Shown here one piece after another: positions 1 to 10,499 of a DNA stretch of 64,000 bases. The first letter of the stretch is position 1; the number at the start of each line of letters is the position of its first letter. A model generated the notes under the pieces. The model was not told the DNA's origin and made no database searches. It saw nothing but the letters and a program-made list of their open reading frames with translations. Both the position numbers and the translations under genes were made by a program. The stretch is from Sepioteuthis lessoniana (lineage: Eukaryota > Mollusca > Cephalopoda > Myopsida > Loliginidae), in assembly GCA_963585895.1 (NCBI GenBank), contig CAUZXS010005793.1, forward strand, positions 129,001 through 193,000, given 5' to 3'.

Positions 1-48
1 AAAATTACATTGCAACTAAGTTTTTAAAAAATTCAATAAAAACATAAA

Positions 49-290
49 GGTGAGTAGTGGCTAACGTGCTAGACTGTGACATCGTAGTAAGCGAGTTCGA
101 ACTCTAGTCGCGCTAGTGCGTTCACTTTCACATTAATAACCTTAGGAAAAGAAAGCCTTTCTTAAACCCGCCCCCAGCTATGTGTTAAATAAAGAGTACC
201 ACTACTGTTCTTCCACAAGGATGACTTTGGCATTAGATAAGCCACAAAGGTTAATTTGCCATTAAACAAAGAAACCAAATCAAACCAAGA
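49..290 (+). repeat. SINE-A copy (tRNA-derived SINE)
   Basis: The head has a pol III A-box-like region near 55-72 (AGTGGCTAACGTGCTAG) and a B-box-like GAGTTCGAACTC at 93-104. A central domain follows (ctaat.ccttgggaa..; cagctatg.gttaaat) and then a tail ending tgccattaaacaaagaaacc. Five other copies or parts of this family lie in the window (6.4, 14.6, 32.5, 51.1 and 57.6 kb), so the borders come from comparing copies. Confidence 0.75.
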
Positions 291-2029
291 TCACAGACAA
301 TAGAGATAATTCTGATAAAATAATTTTTTTTCAAATTCTCAATTGATGATAACTAAAAATGAAAAATAATTCTTAAACCTCCAATGTAAAGTTATTTTGA
401 AAATAAAACGTAAGAGACAAAAGTACGTCTAGAATGCAACGAGAATGTATTATATAATTCAGTCTTAGAAATCTTTTCCTTTCTCTTCTTAACGGAAATA
501 GAACAAAACATTCTTAAATCCATCCATACACATAAAAATTGAAACTAATTCTGCAAAAACGGAAAACAAAGTTTTAAAGTATTCAACTGAGTCAAGACAT
601 AGAAAGAAATCTTTTATAGAGATCATCTATTTTAAACTTGAAGGCAAATAATCATAATTAAAACTTTAGGAAAGTTAAGTAATGTGTGTTGGAAGTTTCC
701 AACGCGTTAAAATAAAACTCTGCTATGAGGTGGGGGTCATAAGTTTAGTAAACTAAATCATTTTTAAATCTTCAAACTAAACAAATATCATAAGGAAATA
801 TAATAATCAAAATAGAAGGAAAATGTGTTCAAATGTTTAACAATGCTGGGAATTGTGCACATCCAGCAGTTTAAAGTGAACTAATTTTAAGTTTTATCCA
901 CCTTCTTCAAGAATTAAGTGACATTTCTAATGATGTTAAATAAGAGAAAATATAATGAAGCGAATATTTCCCTTCCGAAAATAAAAATTTTCCCGAAAAC
1001 GAGAGTTCATTCTCATAAAGTGAAAGAAAAAAAAAAATCAAAGTTTAAAAAATAACTTTTGTTTTTGTTAAATTGAGTTAAAACAAATTTAATTAGTAAT
1101 ACAAATAAAATTTTATTTGACATGAAAACAACAGTAAAACGTTGAAACTTACAAAATTAGAATTCCATTTTCACGAAACAGGTGATTGTTAACTTAAAAT
1201 ATTTTCTAAAAAATACAAAACGGTAATCTTAGAAATAGTGGTGCAAGTTCAATTTTTCAACTTGTGAAAGGTTAAACGGTACCTTTTTATGTATACTTAA
1301 TATATTTCAATATTTAAAATAATAAAATCACAGAGAATAGCACTAACGTGATAGAAGAAGCAAATTTGTTTTTCCCCACAAAATTCTTCGTCCATACAAA
1401 TGCCTAGAAGCATGATTTGAAAACAACTCTCAAACTCTCTACGAAATTTGCCTTTGACATACATCTACCAATTCACAATATTCTCATTGTCCAGTCAACA
1501 ATAAATGGACCGGACACGTTGACGTCTAGTCAAGCTTTACGCTTAGTTTTAAATTAACAATTTACACTATTAATTTTTTTTTTTTTTTTTTTCAAATAAA
1601 AAGAATAAAAATATCCCGAACGGTTACATGTAACTTTCCCCCAATAATGACTGTAAAAAAAAGAGGTTTTATATGTAAAAAGCGAGAAAGAAGCAAGTGC
1701 TACCCACTATTATTTTGCTTTCAGGTTTAATAATGGTTGCAGAGAAAGGTCTACTTTATTTAATGTTACTAACGCTATAACATTAATTAACTTTTTCTGT
1801 GAATTTTCGTAAAACGTTTTTAAAGTTAAAAAGAAGAAAAAGAAAAAAAAACAACAGTTTTTACATGAAAAACAGACAAGGAATAATTTACATTCAATGT
1901 AATCGCTACATACAACACGTAAGCAATCAAAATTGTTATTAAGAGTATTTTATGATAGTTGTTTAAATAACAGGTAAATATACGCAGTATTATACTACAT
2001 GTAAAGAAAACAAACACATACTTGTGGTG
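291..2029. other. AT-rich intergenic DNA, nothing recognised
   Basis: Strongly AT-rich with no open frame of known type, no clear TE terminus and a short poly-T near 1576-1592. The small open frames here look random. Confidence 0.6.
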
Positions 2030-2850
2030 TGTAACGGATGACCTCAGCGCTATTTACATACGGTAAAACGAAGGGAGATAACTCTCTTTTCTTGTATTGA
2101 CCTAACACTTAAATATTCGTACCATTTAAAGTAAATAATGTACGCGTTGAGATAAATTGGATTGGATTTTAGTTTCATGTTTAATTATCGTCGCTTCATT
2201 TATTCACTTTACTAATCTTAATCTTGTCAAAATAGGGCTCTCAGATCGAATTTACTATTTGCAAATTGATTCGTTTAGCACACCAAAGCTTTTCTTGGTC
2301 TTTTTTTTTTTCATCAAAATGTTTCATCTAGACTTTTCTGTCAGTGAATAAGGCATTTAATGATTTCTTTTGTTTTGTTTTTTTAAACTGCGGGGATTTA
2401 GGAATTAACAGTAAAAACTCCCAACCGGATATTGACTCGTCGGCTGCCAGATACAAAATGTATAAACGCGTCGCCACGCATAAGGCTCCACGCATCCATC
2501 CGGTTAAAATCAAAAAAAAGAAAAATAATAAAATGTAAAGTAGCCAATGGGAAGCGGTCGCGCCAAAATTAGAAGGATTTTGGAGTAGCGAATTTGGAGC
2601 CGGTGAAGAGACATAAATACTCAGGTTTTCTGTGAACCGACCTCTTTTTCGGGTAGTGACGTCGAACCGACAACACCGATTTTACTATCTGGTGTTTTGG
2701 GCACCACGCTGTGTCTTGGGACGTAGCGTTGGTTAGTCCATTCACCAAGTAAATAAAGGAAAGTATGAAAGAAATGTTTTCGTCTCTTATCTGTTCTTAT
2801 CTTTTCTTTTTGTATATTTCTTATGGACCTTCTTTGGGCAAGGCATTGCA
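2030..2850 (+). mobile_element. possible LTR (LTR retrotransposon)
   Basis: Starts TGTAACGG and ends GGCATTGCA, giving TG..CA ends. Inside are a TATA-like ACATAAATAC at 2611-2620 and AATAAA at 2752-2757 in the expected order. Directly after the end comes CCGGCCAGTCAACGTGGGG, which resembles a decayed primer-binding site of the TGGCGCCCAACGTGGGG type. No internal gag/pol is seen, and no second copy is in the window to confirm the ends. Confidence 0.4.
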
Positions 2851-3096
2851 CCGGCCAGTCAACGTGGGGTAAAATAATATAACCAAAATATGGAGTCAGA
2901 TATCTTACGGCAACACAGCCTTGCCCTTAGCCACTGACCTTCATAAAAACCCTTTAAACCCCACAAAACTCAGTTCTCAACGAAAATCTGAGTAATGTCT
3001 CCATGACACTTTAAATTTTTTTATCACTGACCAGAATCGGTACTTCTTTATACTTGACATGCCATTTGACTGAAGAAATTGTCCAAAGTGGATTGT

Positions 3097-3268
3097 TTGT
3101 TTGTTTATTTGTTTGTTTGGGTTTTATGGTAGGTTAATTATAGCCAAATCCATTTTTATACATATAAACAGTTCTATTTCAAACAATTCAATTTAGCATG
3201 AGTATAGTTTTTGTTTACACAGAATTAAATGTCAAAACTATTCTATTTCAAACAATTCAGTTTAGCGT
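3097..3268 (+). repeat. R3 composite repeat, 5' part (split by R1)
   Basis: Begins with (GTTT)n then a head reading gggttttatgg..tta..gccaaatcc, followed by subunits of about 55 bp containing ttctatttcaaacaattca and tttagcat. The repeat breaks at 3268, where R1 begins, and resumes near 4076. Same family as copies at 13.5, 19, 21, 24.6, 33.4, 35.7, 44.6, 51.5 and 54.3 kb. Confidence 0.7.
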
Positions 3269-3872
3269 GTAGCAGAAAGAACTGAGTATTTTTTTTTTTT
3301 TTTGATTTGACCATTAGGGTCGACGCATATTTTCACCCAATGAGGATGACTTATCCTATTCATTCCGAACCATTTTTCCGGGCAGCACCAAATTGGGGAA
3401 GGCCCGCCAAACACTCTCTTCCTCAGAACTTTTCGAACAGGACAGATGTATTTACTGTCCGCTCTCTTCATAGCAGCAGCATCACAACACCATGAGGAAA
3501 GCCATCTAATTTATGGACCTCTTGAGTCTATTCTCTTAGACCAAGGGTTCCCAGTTGAATATGAATTAGATGTATTCAATCTGCCACGCCCAGGAACATC
3601 TTTAAGTCGCCTCCAACTTTGGCTATGTCGACTGCGACGCAAAATTCGCTCAGACATCCAGCTACTTTATCCCTGGCCAACATTTTCTGGAGACATTCAC
3701 GCTTCTCTCCTACAGCAACCAGGACCACACATTCATGCGTGACTACATCATTCCTGTCCTTAACCAGCAAACACGACCTTTGCTACACCTATGGTGACCA
3801 TATCTCACTCAGACATTCAACAATGCCCTAACCGTAACGATGCACATTTCGCTCAGGCATTTAGCTGCTAAA
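3269..3872 (+). mobile_element. R1 repeat, copy 1 (unclassified, hairpin-bearing)
   Basis: About 600 bp, beginning GTAGCAGAAAGAACTGAGTA and ending near TTTAGCTGC. It matches minus-strand 16598-17170 along its whole length, and minus-strand 9940-10490 more weakly. It interrupts an R3 repeat, so it is an insertion; non-R3 DNA continues to about 4075 and may also belong to it. A stem-loop at 3504-3571 is conserved in all copies. Frames of 98 and 145 codons overlap in copies 1 and 2 with similar peptides (QLWLCRL, TFSGDIHAS), but most base differences change residues, so coding is doubtful. It does not look like a known TE protein. Confidence 0.7.
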
Positions 3873-4075
3873 ATTCCTTCTCAAGTCCATAACTATTTCC
3901 TTCATACGAGACTTCCAGCATAAAGGTACCCTCTATTATGGCTGTCATCAAACCTTCATAAAACTTTCGATATCTTGGTTCTTTTCTCCTTTATTTTCCA
4001 ACAACATTTAGCGAAGAAATAACAACTTAACGACACGTAACAATATTTTATCGCTAAAAGCGTAAGCAGTTTCAA

Positions 4076-4366
4076 CGTCAAAAACAGCTCTATTTCAAAC
4101 AATTCAGTTTAGCATAAGTACACAGTTTTGTTCCATTTGACCCATAGATATGACCCTATCAAGTGCTACCACTCCAAGCCAGAGTGGACTTGGGAGCGAT
4201 GGCAATGAAGAGGTACTACGCATTCCCCAAACCTCCAGCATTACTGAAATCTCACTATCAGATTGTTTAGTTTTATATCCAGGACACTCGTTAGTGGAGG
4301 GTCTTACACCTCTTCAGAGAAGCAGTCGGTGTATTCTACAACCCCAGCCAACTGAGCAAGCACTGT
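4076..4366 (+). repeat. R3 composite repeat, core part
   Basis: Continuation of R3 after the R1 insertion: subunit with caaacaattcagtttagc, then the core (gaccctatcaagtgctaccac, gagtggac.tgggag, aatgaagaggtac.., attccccaaa, gattgttta, ggacactcgtt, tattctac..ccccagcc). The core ends where LINE coding sequence starts near 4364. Confidence 0.75.
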
Positions 4367-4530
4367 TCTTTGTCGATCAAGATAGACGGAACAGAAATTC
4401 CTGTTACCGATCAATTTAAATTATCTGGAGTAGTTTTTGATAAAAAAAAAATTATCACTTACTTTCAGTATCTGAAAGATAAATGCGATAAAGCTCTAAA
4501 TCTCCTCCGTATAATAGCCTACATTCTACA
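4364..4530 (+). pseudogene. LINE reverse transcriptase fragment (Jockey/I type)
   Basis: Translates to KIDGTEIPVTDQFKLSGVVF, then DKK, YLKDKC and KALNLLRIIA. In Jockey/I-group LINEs the block IP....KFLG.VFD.KL......YLK.KC.KALNLLR.. lies just C-terminal to the RT catalytic palm; L-S replaces F-L here. The open frame then runs into unrelated sequence. The RNase H part of a similar element lies at 5.1-5.9 kb, so both may derive from one broken insertion. Confidence 0.6.
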
Positions 4531-5119
4531 CAAGAAGGAGACGCCGAGAAGAAGAATAAACCCTAAAAATTAGCTTCAAAATGAACTTTGACATAAAATA
4601 CTAAAGAAAGGTACAGTAGGTGGTTGACAGCATGGCTTCGAGCAAGTTAGTCGTTATATTTCTTGATACCCTTCTCTCTCTTTTTTTTTTTTTTAGTTAT
4701 ATCACTGTCGTTATTTGAATGCATGTTATTTTTGTTGCCTTATTCTATGTTTTCAACAAGCATAGGGAAAATATGCAAAGCCGGATTTTGTAAAGTTTAT
4801 TTCCTTTGAAATAGATTACTTTGTGGGAACTGGTTGTTTTGTTTTTTTAAGAAATATAGACACACTTTTCTTTCAGGTAACAAAAGTAAGCTTCCCTTCA
4901 CCCTTTTTTATCTCCATTATTTTTTATACATTTCTCTATCCCTTCACTTAGCCTGACAGTTACTGCTAGATTTCTAGGGCCAGGCAGAGATAAAGCCTAG
5001 TATATTTTTTTAATTGAGCACGATTTCTCATAAACCGTCTTATAACTAATCTCTTGAATTCTTTAACTTCCTAATTCTTATCAAAATATAATATTCTGCT
5101 GGATCTCATTATATACAGG

Positions 5120-5945
5120 AATCCCGGAAAACTAACTCTATAGCCAAATCTGTCCTCGACATTGTACCAGATAAAAAAAAAAACCTCCAAAATAGCATAC
5201 ACCGATCTAAAATCTCAATTCAGGCAAATTCTGACCAAGAAATGGCAACTGCAGGGGAAGGAAAATACCAATAACAAACTCTATTAAATTCAAACTCTCA
5301 TAAATGAGAGGAAACCAGACCATAGTAAGACTAGAAGAAAAGAGGAGAAACCACTCTAAACCGACTACGCATAAGCCACTGTAAATTGACTCTTACATTA
5401 CCAAAATGCTAATCTGGAAAACCATAGTGAAGCGTATATTGATAAATTGCAAAGGGCTCTTCCATATTCGAAAAGCTCTCCACAATGCCCCAAATATGAA
5501 AGACCTATTTGAAGATTCTACTTGCATAATCAACGACGTGAGAAAAATCGGCATCCTATCTAAGACAGAGGTTCATGGACGTCGACCATAACAGAAAAGA
5601 TAATTTCAACAATGTTACACACTATCTTGCTTACAAACCATATATACTTATATTCTGTAATTTGCTTGAGGCATTGCACAATTTTATTTTATTGCATTGT
5701 ATTAATTTGGAGAGCTATTGCAATGCGAAAGGATATTTATTTGAGTCTAATCCATTTCAAAGTAAAAACTGTATGGTCAGAGACATTTTTAAAATGAACA
5801 CGGTGTTGGATGTTCAAATTTTTTGTACGTTGTAAACATTGTGTAACGTGTTGAGTGTGGTAACCATGGTACCACGTAGGGCGTTTAAACGCTATGCAGA
5901 ATAGACGTGACTTCCGTTGTCCTAATAAATTTCATTTTATTTTTT
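5120..5945 (+). pseudogene. LINE 3' end: RNase H/C-terminal relic and 3'UTR (Jockey/I type)
   Basis: Frames with shifts give KSVLDIVPDKK, ILTKKWQ, RRKEETTLNRLRISHCKLTL and FHIRKALHNAPNMKDLFE followed by IGILSK. This is the order seen in Jockey/I LINEs (RNase H end, trp.W region, RR.E..L.RLRIGHT.LTH, C-terminal helix). The relic has many stops. AATAAA at 5924-5929 with T/A-rich flank marks the likely 3' end of the element. Confidence 0.6.
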
Positions 5946-5989
5946 TAAAACTTATTTATTTATTTAAATCGTGCATGTTAATTAATGAT

Positions 5990-6320
5990 ATATAACCAAC
6001 CAACCAACTGATTAATACTAAGTAGAATTATTCGTGTTAGTTAGGAATACTTGAAACCTGAGTGCAAAAATTGAATTATTGGTCTTTCATAATAATATTA
6101 GGAACTGTTAGACTGTGCAAATGAATAGAATAATTAATGTTAAATAGAATTATTGGTGTTAAATAGCAATATTTAACTGTGAGCAAATAAAACTATTAAT
6201 GTAAACAATACTAGAAAGTACTTCATGCAAACAAATGATGAACATCAAATTGAATTATTAGAGTTAGATGAAAATATTTGAAACCATTTAACTGTGTTCA
6301 AACAAATGAGATCTGGTTCG
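5990..6320 (-). repeat. R3 subterminal tandem units
   Basis: Several degenerate units of about 60-70 bp on the minus strand with the pattern cacagttaaatggtttcaa, tattgctatttaac and attaataattc. The same units precede the R3 core at 19.1-19.4 kb. No core is attached here. Confidence 0.5.
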
Positions 6321-6394
6321 TTTTAAAAAGTTATGTACAAACTATTCGTTTACATTCTTGCTTACAAATCATATATACATAATATACGCATAAA

Positions 6395-6455
6395 CTGGGT
6401 TTGGCGTTAGATAACCGACAAAGGTTGATATGTCATAAAACCCAACCAACTAACC
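6395..6455 (+). repeat. SINE-A 3' tail fragment
   Basis: Contains ttggcgttagataaccgaca then aaggttgatatg and cataaaacccaaccaac, matching the last 60 bp of SINE-A. Head and central domain are absent. Confidence 0.5.
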
Positions 6456-6589
6456 AGTATCGTCAAAACGAAACCTTTATATGACAGAGAAATTTGGAAG
6501 ATTAGAAATCCCACACTCACCGATAAAGTTTTACAAGAAGTTACCTAATTGACGTTAAGAGGATGGAATGAAAATAAACATACCTTAAA

Positions 6590-8100
6590 AGAGGGGATTG
6601 GGCCTGTTGCTGGGTCGATAAATGCGTCGATCCCGCAAACATTTATAAATCAAGAGTGATTGACAGAGAGCTAGACAAATTACAAGGACAGGTGGATAAG
6701 TTTTAAATGTCAGGTCTTTATTGAGCGAACCGTACGCGAAAGGTGTGCGTGGGTGTAGAATCTCTGTTGCTGTATAAGGTTTGTGGAGTCTCTGCGGTGT
6801 TGAAAGTCGGTGCCGTAGCAAGGCTGTCTGTGAGTTCTTCTAGACAGCACGTCTAGAAGATCAGGATGGTCTCGGTGCTTAATGAAGATTGCAGGTGTAG
6901 TTGTATGGTCTGGTCGTAGACGTTTCTGGAGATGGTCGAAGAGGTGGACGCTTATGTCGTAAAGGCTGGATGATTGATGTCCCGGTTTATTCAGTCTTTG
7001 GTTAACCGGGGGTATGTCGATGTGGCCGCAGAGTACTGGTGGGAGTCAAAGTAGAGATGTTACACGTGGACTGAGCTACTATTGCATGATCTGGTCTGCT
7101 GCAACGGGAAATACAGGTAATGGAACTGTTGCTGCTTGGTGATGATGGTGTCTGTTGCTTGCTGGTGCAGGTATTTTTGCTGCTTGGTGGTGCAGTTGTC
7201 TACAACTTGGTGATGTCGAGAAAGGTGCGGTTGGTTTGCTGCAAGTCTGGCAAGGCTGCTGCGTCGTTGTCTCGAGATAACTGCCAAGTGGTGTAGTGAG
7301 GAGACCAGAGTTGATCCTCAGAAAGCTTTCAGAAATTAGCTCTTAAAAGAGCTGGTTATGATTTTCGGAAATAAGTTCTGAAAAGAGCTGTTTGAGAGAG
7401 TTTCGGTGATTGGTCGGAAATTGGCATCGGCTGTGCTGAGTCTGCGACTGTAATTGGTTGGATGCCTCGTCGGCAGCTGGCTGCTGGGAGAGGCACAGAT
7501 CCCTGTTCTGTGAGCACGTATGCCCAGCACCAGTATATTTGTCGCACGTCCCACCAACCAGACGAGAGTGGCACAAGGTCTTTTTCAAGGTGGATTCAGG
7601 CGCAGGGTCGTAGTCCAGACACTCCCAGCGGCTCCAAAAATGCCTCGGGCTTCGTCAGCATTCAGGCTTGAAGAGAGCCGATCTTAGCACGCGTGACATG
7701 AATGCCTGCTTTCCGGTACCTATGTCAGGCGGTCTTGATCGACTGCCATCAAGGCAAAACACAATCGATCTGATCCGTGTATTGACGAACACGGCCGGTC
7801 GAAGTGCATCCCGGCTCAGTGGACCAGCACATTCGGCACTCACGGAGAAAGGAATCGACTGAGCAGACGCAGTGCAATGTACTACACTCAGAAAGCTTGG
7901 TTCGCGTGTGGCTGGTACCATTATTCATCCATGCCTTCCACCAGGCAGGATTTGACACAAGGTCTTTTTTATCCTGGGGACTTAGGGGAGGGAGACAGGA
8001 AGGTGTCAAATGCTGGTCATAAGTTCACTAGGCAATATGAACTATGCTGGTCACTGTTCAATCTCCTGGCATGAAGCCAGGTGACCTTGCTGGTCATAGG
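6590..8100 (-). mobile_element. GC-richer TE-like block, possible LTR or TE end on minus strand
   Basis: About 1.5 kb of near-50% GC in AT-rich DNA, with several overlapping open frames, none recognisable. Read on the minus strand it has AATAAA near 6716-6722 and could end at CCCAGCAACA (6605). An imperfect duplication of a gaccttgtg..ctggtgg motif occurs near 7565 and 7950. Composition and polarity suggest a retroelement terminus, but no second copy or target duplication is seen. Host exons are an alternative I cannot support. Confidence 0.35.
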
Positions 8101-8285
8101 TTTGTTAGACCCAAAGGTCTAGTGTAAAGTGAATCCATACTCTAAAATATTTGTGCAATGTTTTAAATAAATCTTGTGAGCAGTGTGCCTGCTCATTGCT
8201 TAAATTAGACCCGAATGTCTAGTGTTATGTGTGACATTGATTTTTCGCCCAGCCGAAGGTGGCCCAGCCGAAGATGACTATTATT
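8055..8285 (+). repeat. cluster of short hairpins and tandem motifs
   Basis: CCTGGCatgaaGCCAGG (6-bp stem), AGACCcaaaGGTCT (5-bp stem) and a diverged second AGACCCgaaTGTCTAGTG copy lie within 230 bp, followed by a 15-bp tandem pair of the cccagccgaag motif. These follow the GC-rich block and may be part of it. Confidence 0.4.
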
Positions 8286-8289
8286 CAGC

Positions 8290-9370
8290 CTCAAAGCTGA
8301 CATCACGTTTTCTTTCTCCGAGAATTTTAGGTTTAGGTTACCTTACTTTTCGTACCGACTATAAACATTAAAAAAGGAAAGAAAAGCATGTAGGGGGACA
8401 TGTTATTTTGTAGATATGTTTGGTCCCCCAAAATTTAGGTTGCGTTTTGTATATGTTTAGTTGATATGAAAAAAGGCAGAATAGGCAAATGAAGTAAAAG
8501 AAGTAATGATATGAAAGATGTGTATACGATATGAAACGGTGCGGACAAAAAGAACATTCAAAACAAGGCGACATAAACAAAACAAATTTATATCTTAACA
8601 ATACATACAATGAAACATTTAAAACATTACTACAGTTATATTACTGTTTGTGATATAATCTTCTCTGTGTGTGTGTGTGTGTGATTAACACAACTAAAAC
8701 TACAAAAAGGACTAAATAATAAAAGTGTCCTATGCATGTTGACTACGTATTTCTAAATGTTCGTTTCTTTCTGTGATTCGACGCAATTGCTGTTTTCGAG
8801 GCTGGAAAAAGTCTCCTCGACAAGGTATACTGAGGAAAGGAATGTTTGCATGGCCTATACATTTTGTGGTGTTTGACGGCTGTTGGTGAATATGAGAGAG
8901 TGATAGTATTCTCTCTGGAAGTCACACTGGAGAGAGTGTGTTAGCCCTGCAAATGAAAATGTGAAAAAGAGGAAGAGTGTTTGAAGAGGAAGTATTTATA
9001 GAAAATACGTGTCCTGGGGTAGGTTCCAAAAACGCGAGACGAAATTCAAATGAGGACGTAGTTTTAAGCACTGACCACGTGGTTCTCCTGGCCAATGGTT
9101 TCCTGAGACTGAATATTTACGTGCGTCTGGTATATTTGTTTCGAGAACAAGTGGCATAACGCCCATTTTAGATTATAGGAATGTAAGTCCTATAAGGACT
9201 TGAACAACTACTCATGAGATATTGAAGACATTCTAATGACTTAAACAAAATAGATAAATATTACATTATAAATAAAAGTGAAACAAATAGAAAGGGAAAT
9301 GTATTTTTAGCCAAAGTTTTTTGTTGCTATTGTTAGCAAGAAGGAATTGGGTTTATTCTTAGCAAGAGTT
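8290..9370. other. no gene recognised
   Basis: AT-rich to mixed sequence with a short (GT)n at 8667-8682. The small open frames resemble no family I know. Confidence 0.5.
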
Positions 9371-9373
9371 TTA

Positions 9374-9668
9374 GGGAGGTGCCCGTGGTGTAATGGTTAT
9401 CGTCGCAGGATGTGGACACGACGACACGAGTTCAAATCCTGGACGAGCCTGACTACATTTCACATAGCACTAATACCCTTGGGAAAGGTATGAATCCAAT
9501 TATTCTCCCTCCAGCTATGGGTAAATAGTAGGGCAGACTATGTTCTTCAGCCTTGGTGAGGCGACTAGTCTAGGAGAAGGAAAACTCTGAATTCAAACCT
9601 GTTAAACTCCGCTTAAAAATTGACCTTGTGTCATATCCTGCCCGAGCGGAGGGGTTTGGTAAATAGGT
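9374..9668 (+). repeat. SINE-B copy, full length (tRNA-derived SINE)
   Basis: The tRNA-like head has an A box (GTGGTGTAATGGTTATCG near 9385-9402) and B box (GAGTTCAAATCC, 9428-9439). A central part shares cactaatacccttgggaaag and agctatggg.taaatag with SINE-A. The tail reads ccttgtgtcatatcctgccc..ggaggggttt. Inverted copies or parts occur at 63836-64000 and 16438-16505. Confidence 0.8.
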
Positions 9669-9939
9669 TAGCAAGAGTTTTAGTTACGTGTTTTTGGTGA
9701 GAAGATATTTTGTTATTGTTGAGCGGGGAAGAGTTGTGACGTGTTTGTGTTTAGTTACTTCCTCGCTAGGTTGTGAGGAACAAAAGGATGATGATGAAGT
9801 AAGATGCCGAAGGTCGAAATGTGTTTTTAGGAATAGGTTTTATTTGCAGCATGGAATATTGGGTTTGCTTTTGGTGCTGCAAGACTCGTGGAAAGGTTGT
9901 GAATATTGAGACGAAATTGAGTTATGAGAAGTTGAGAAG

Positions 9940-10490
9940 GTTGAGATAGCAGCGTGTGTCGTCGGACGTGCGAGGGATTGTGTTCGCTGTAGTTTAGCGA
10001 AAGCCATGTTGCAGTTGGAGGAAAATGAACTTTGGAGTCACCGTGGTTTTTGTGCGTCTGGTAAATTGGGGAGAAGGCGTGGATTGGTCTCCATTAAAGT
10101 GGTCCAGAGGTGAATTGATAGCTAGGTGTCGAGAGCGGAATAAAAGCATCGCGTTGACATCGCCAATTTTGGGGGTGACATAAAGTTGTGCCTGTGCGAG
10201 GCATGTTGAATGTATCTAATTTATATTCAATTGGGATTCCTTGCAAGGAATCCATAAATTAGATAGGTTCCCTCATCTGCCCATGCTGCTGCTGCTATTC
10301 TAGAGCCGCAGTGAGACGTCTGCACTGGGCGGCGTTGTCCAGCTAAAGAACTGGGTTTGGCAGCTTACCCAATTTGCTGCCCGGAAAAGAAGGTCCAGGG
10401 TGAATAGGATAGGTCATCCTGATTGGGTGAAATTAAGTGTCGAATTAAATTGTGCGCCAAACCAAAATACGAAATTTCCCTTCCACTACA
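9940..10490 (-). mobile_element. R1 repeat, copy 3 (diverged)
   Basis: On the minus strand it aligns with R1 copies 1 and 2: cacccaatcaggatgac, tccgggcagcaaattggg, the stem-loop, then a diverged 3' half still readable as homologous (cattcaacatgcctcgcac; gcaacatggctttcgct). It is the most diverged copy. Its stem-loop centre has become a perfect 20-bp palindrome at 10234-10253. Confidence 0.6.
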
Positions 10491-10499
10491 TATCATAAG

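Noticed and set aside
7060-8022. Cluster of overlapping frames as a host gene
   Set aside because: No splice pattern, no known domain, and frames overlap on both strands as expected from higher GC.
9374-9445. Functional tRNA gene
   Set aside because: A and B boxes are present but the cloverleaf does not close and the sequence continues into a SINE body with other copies.
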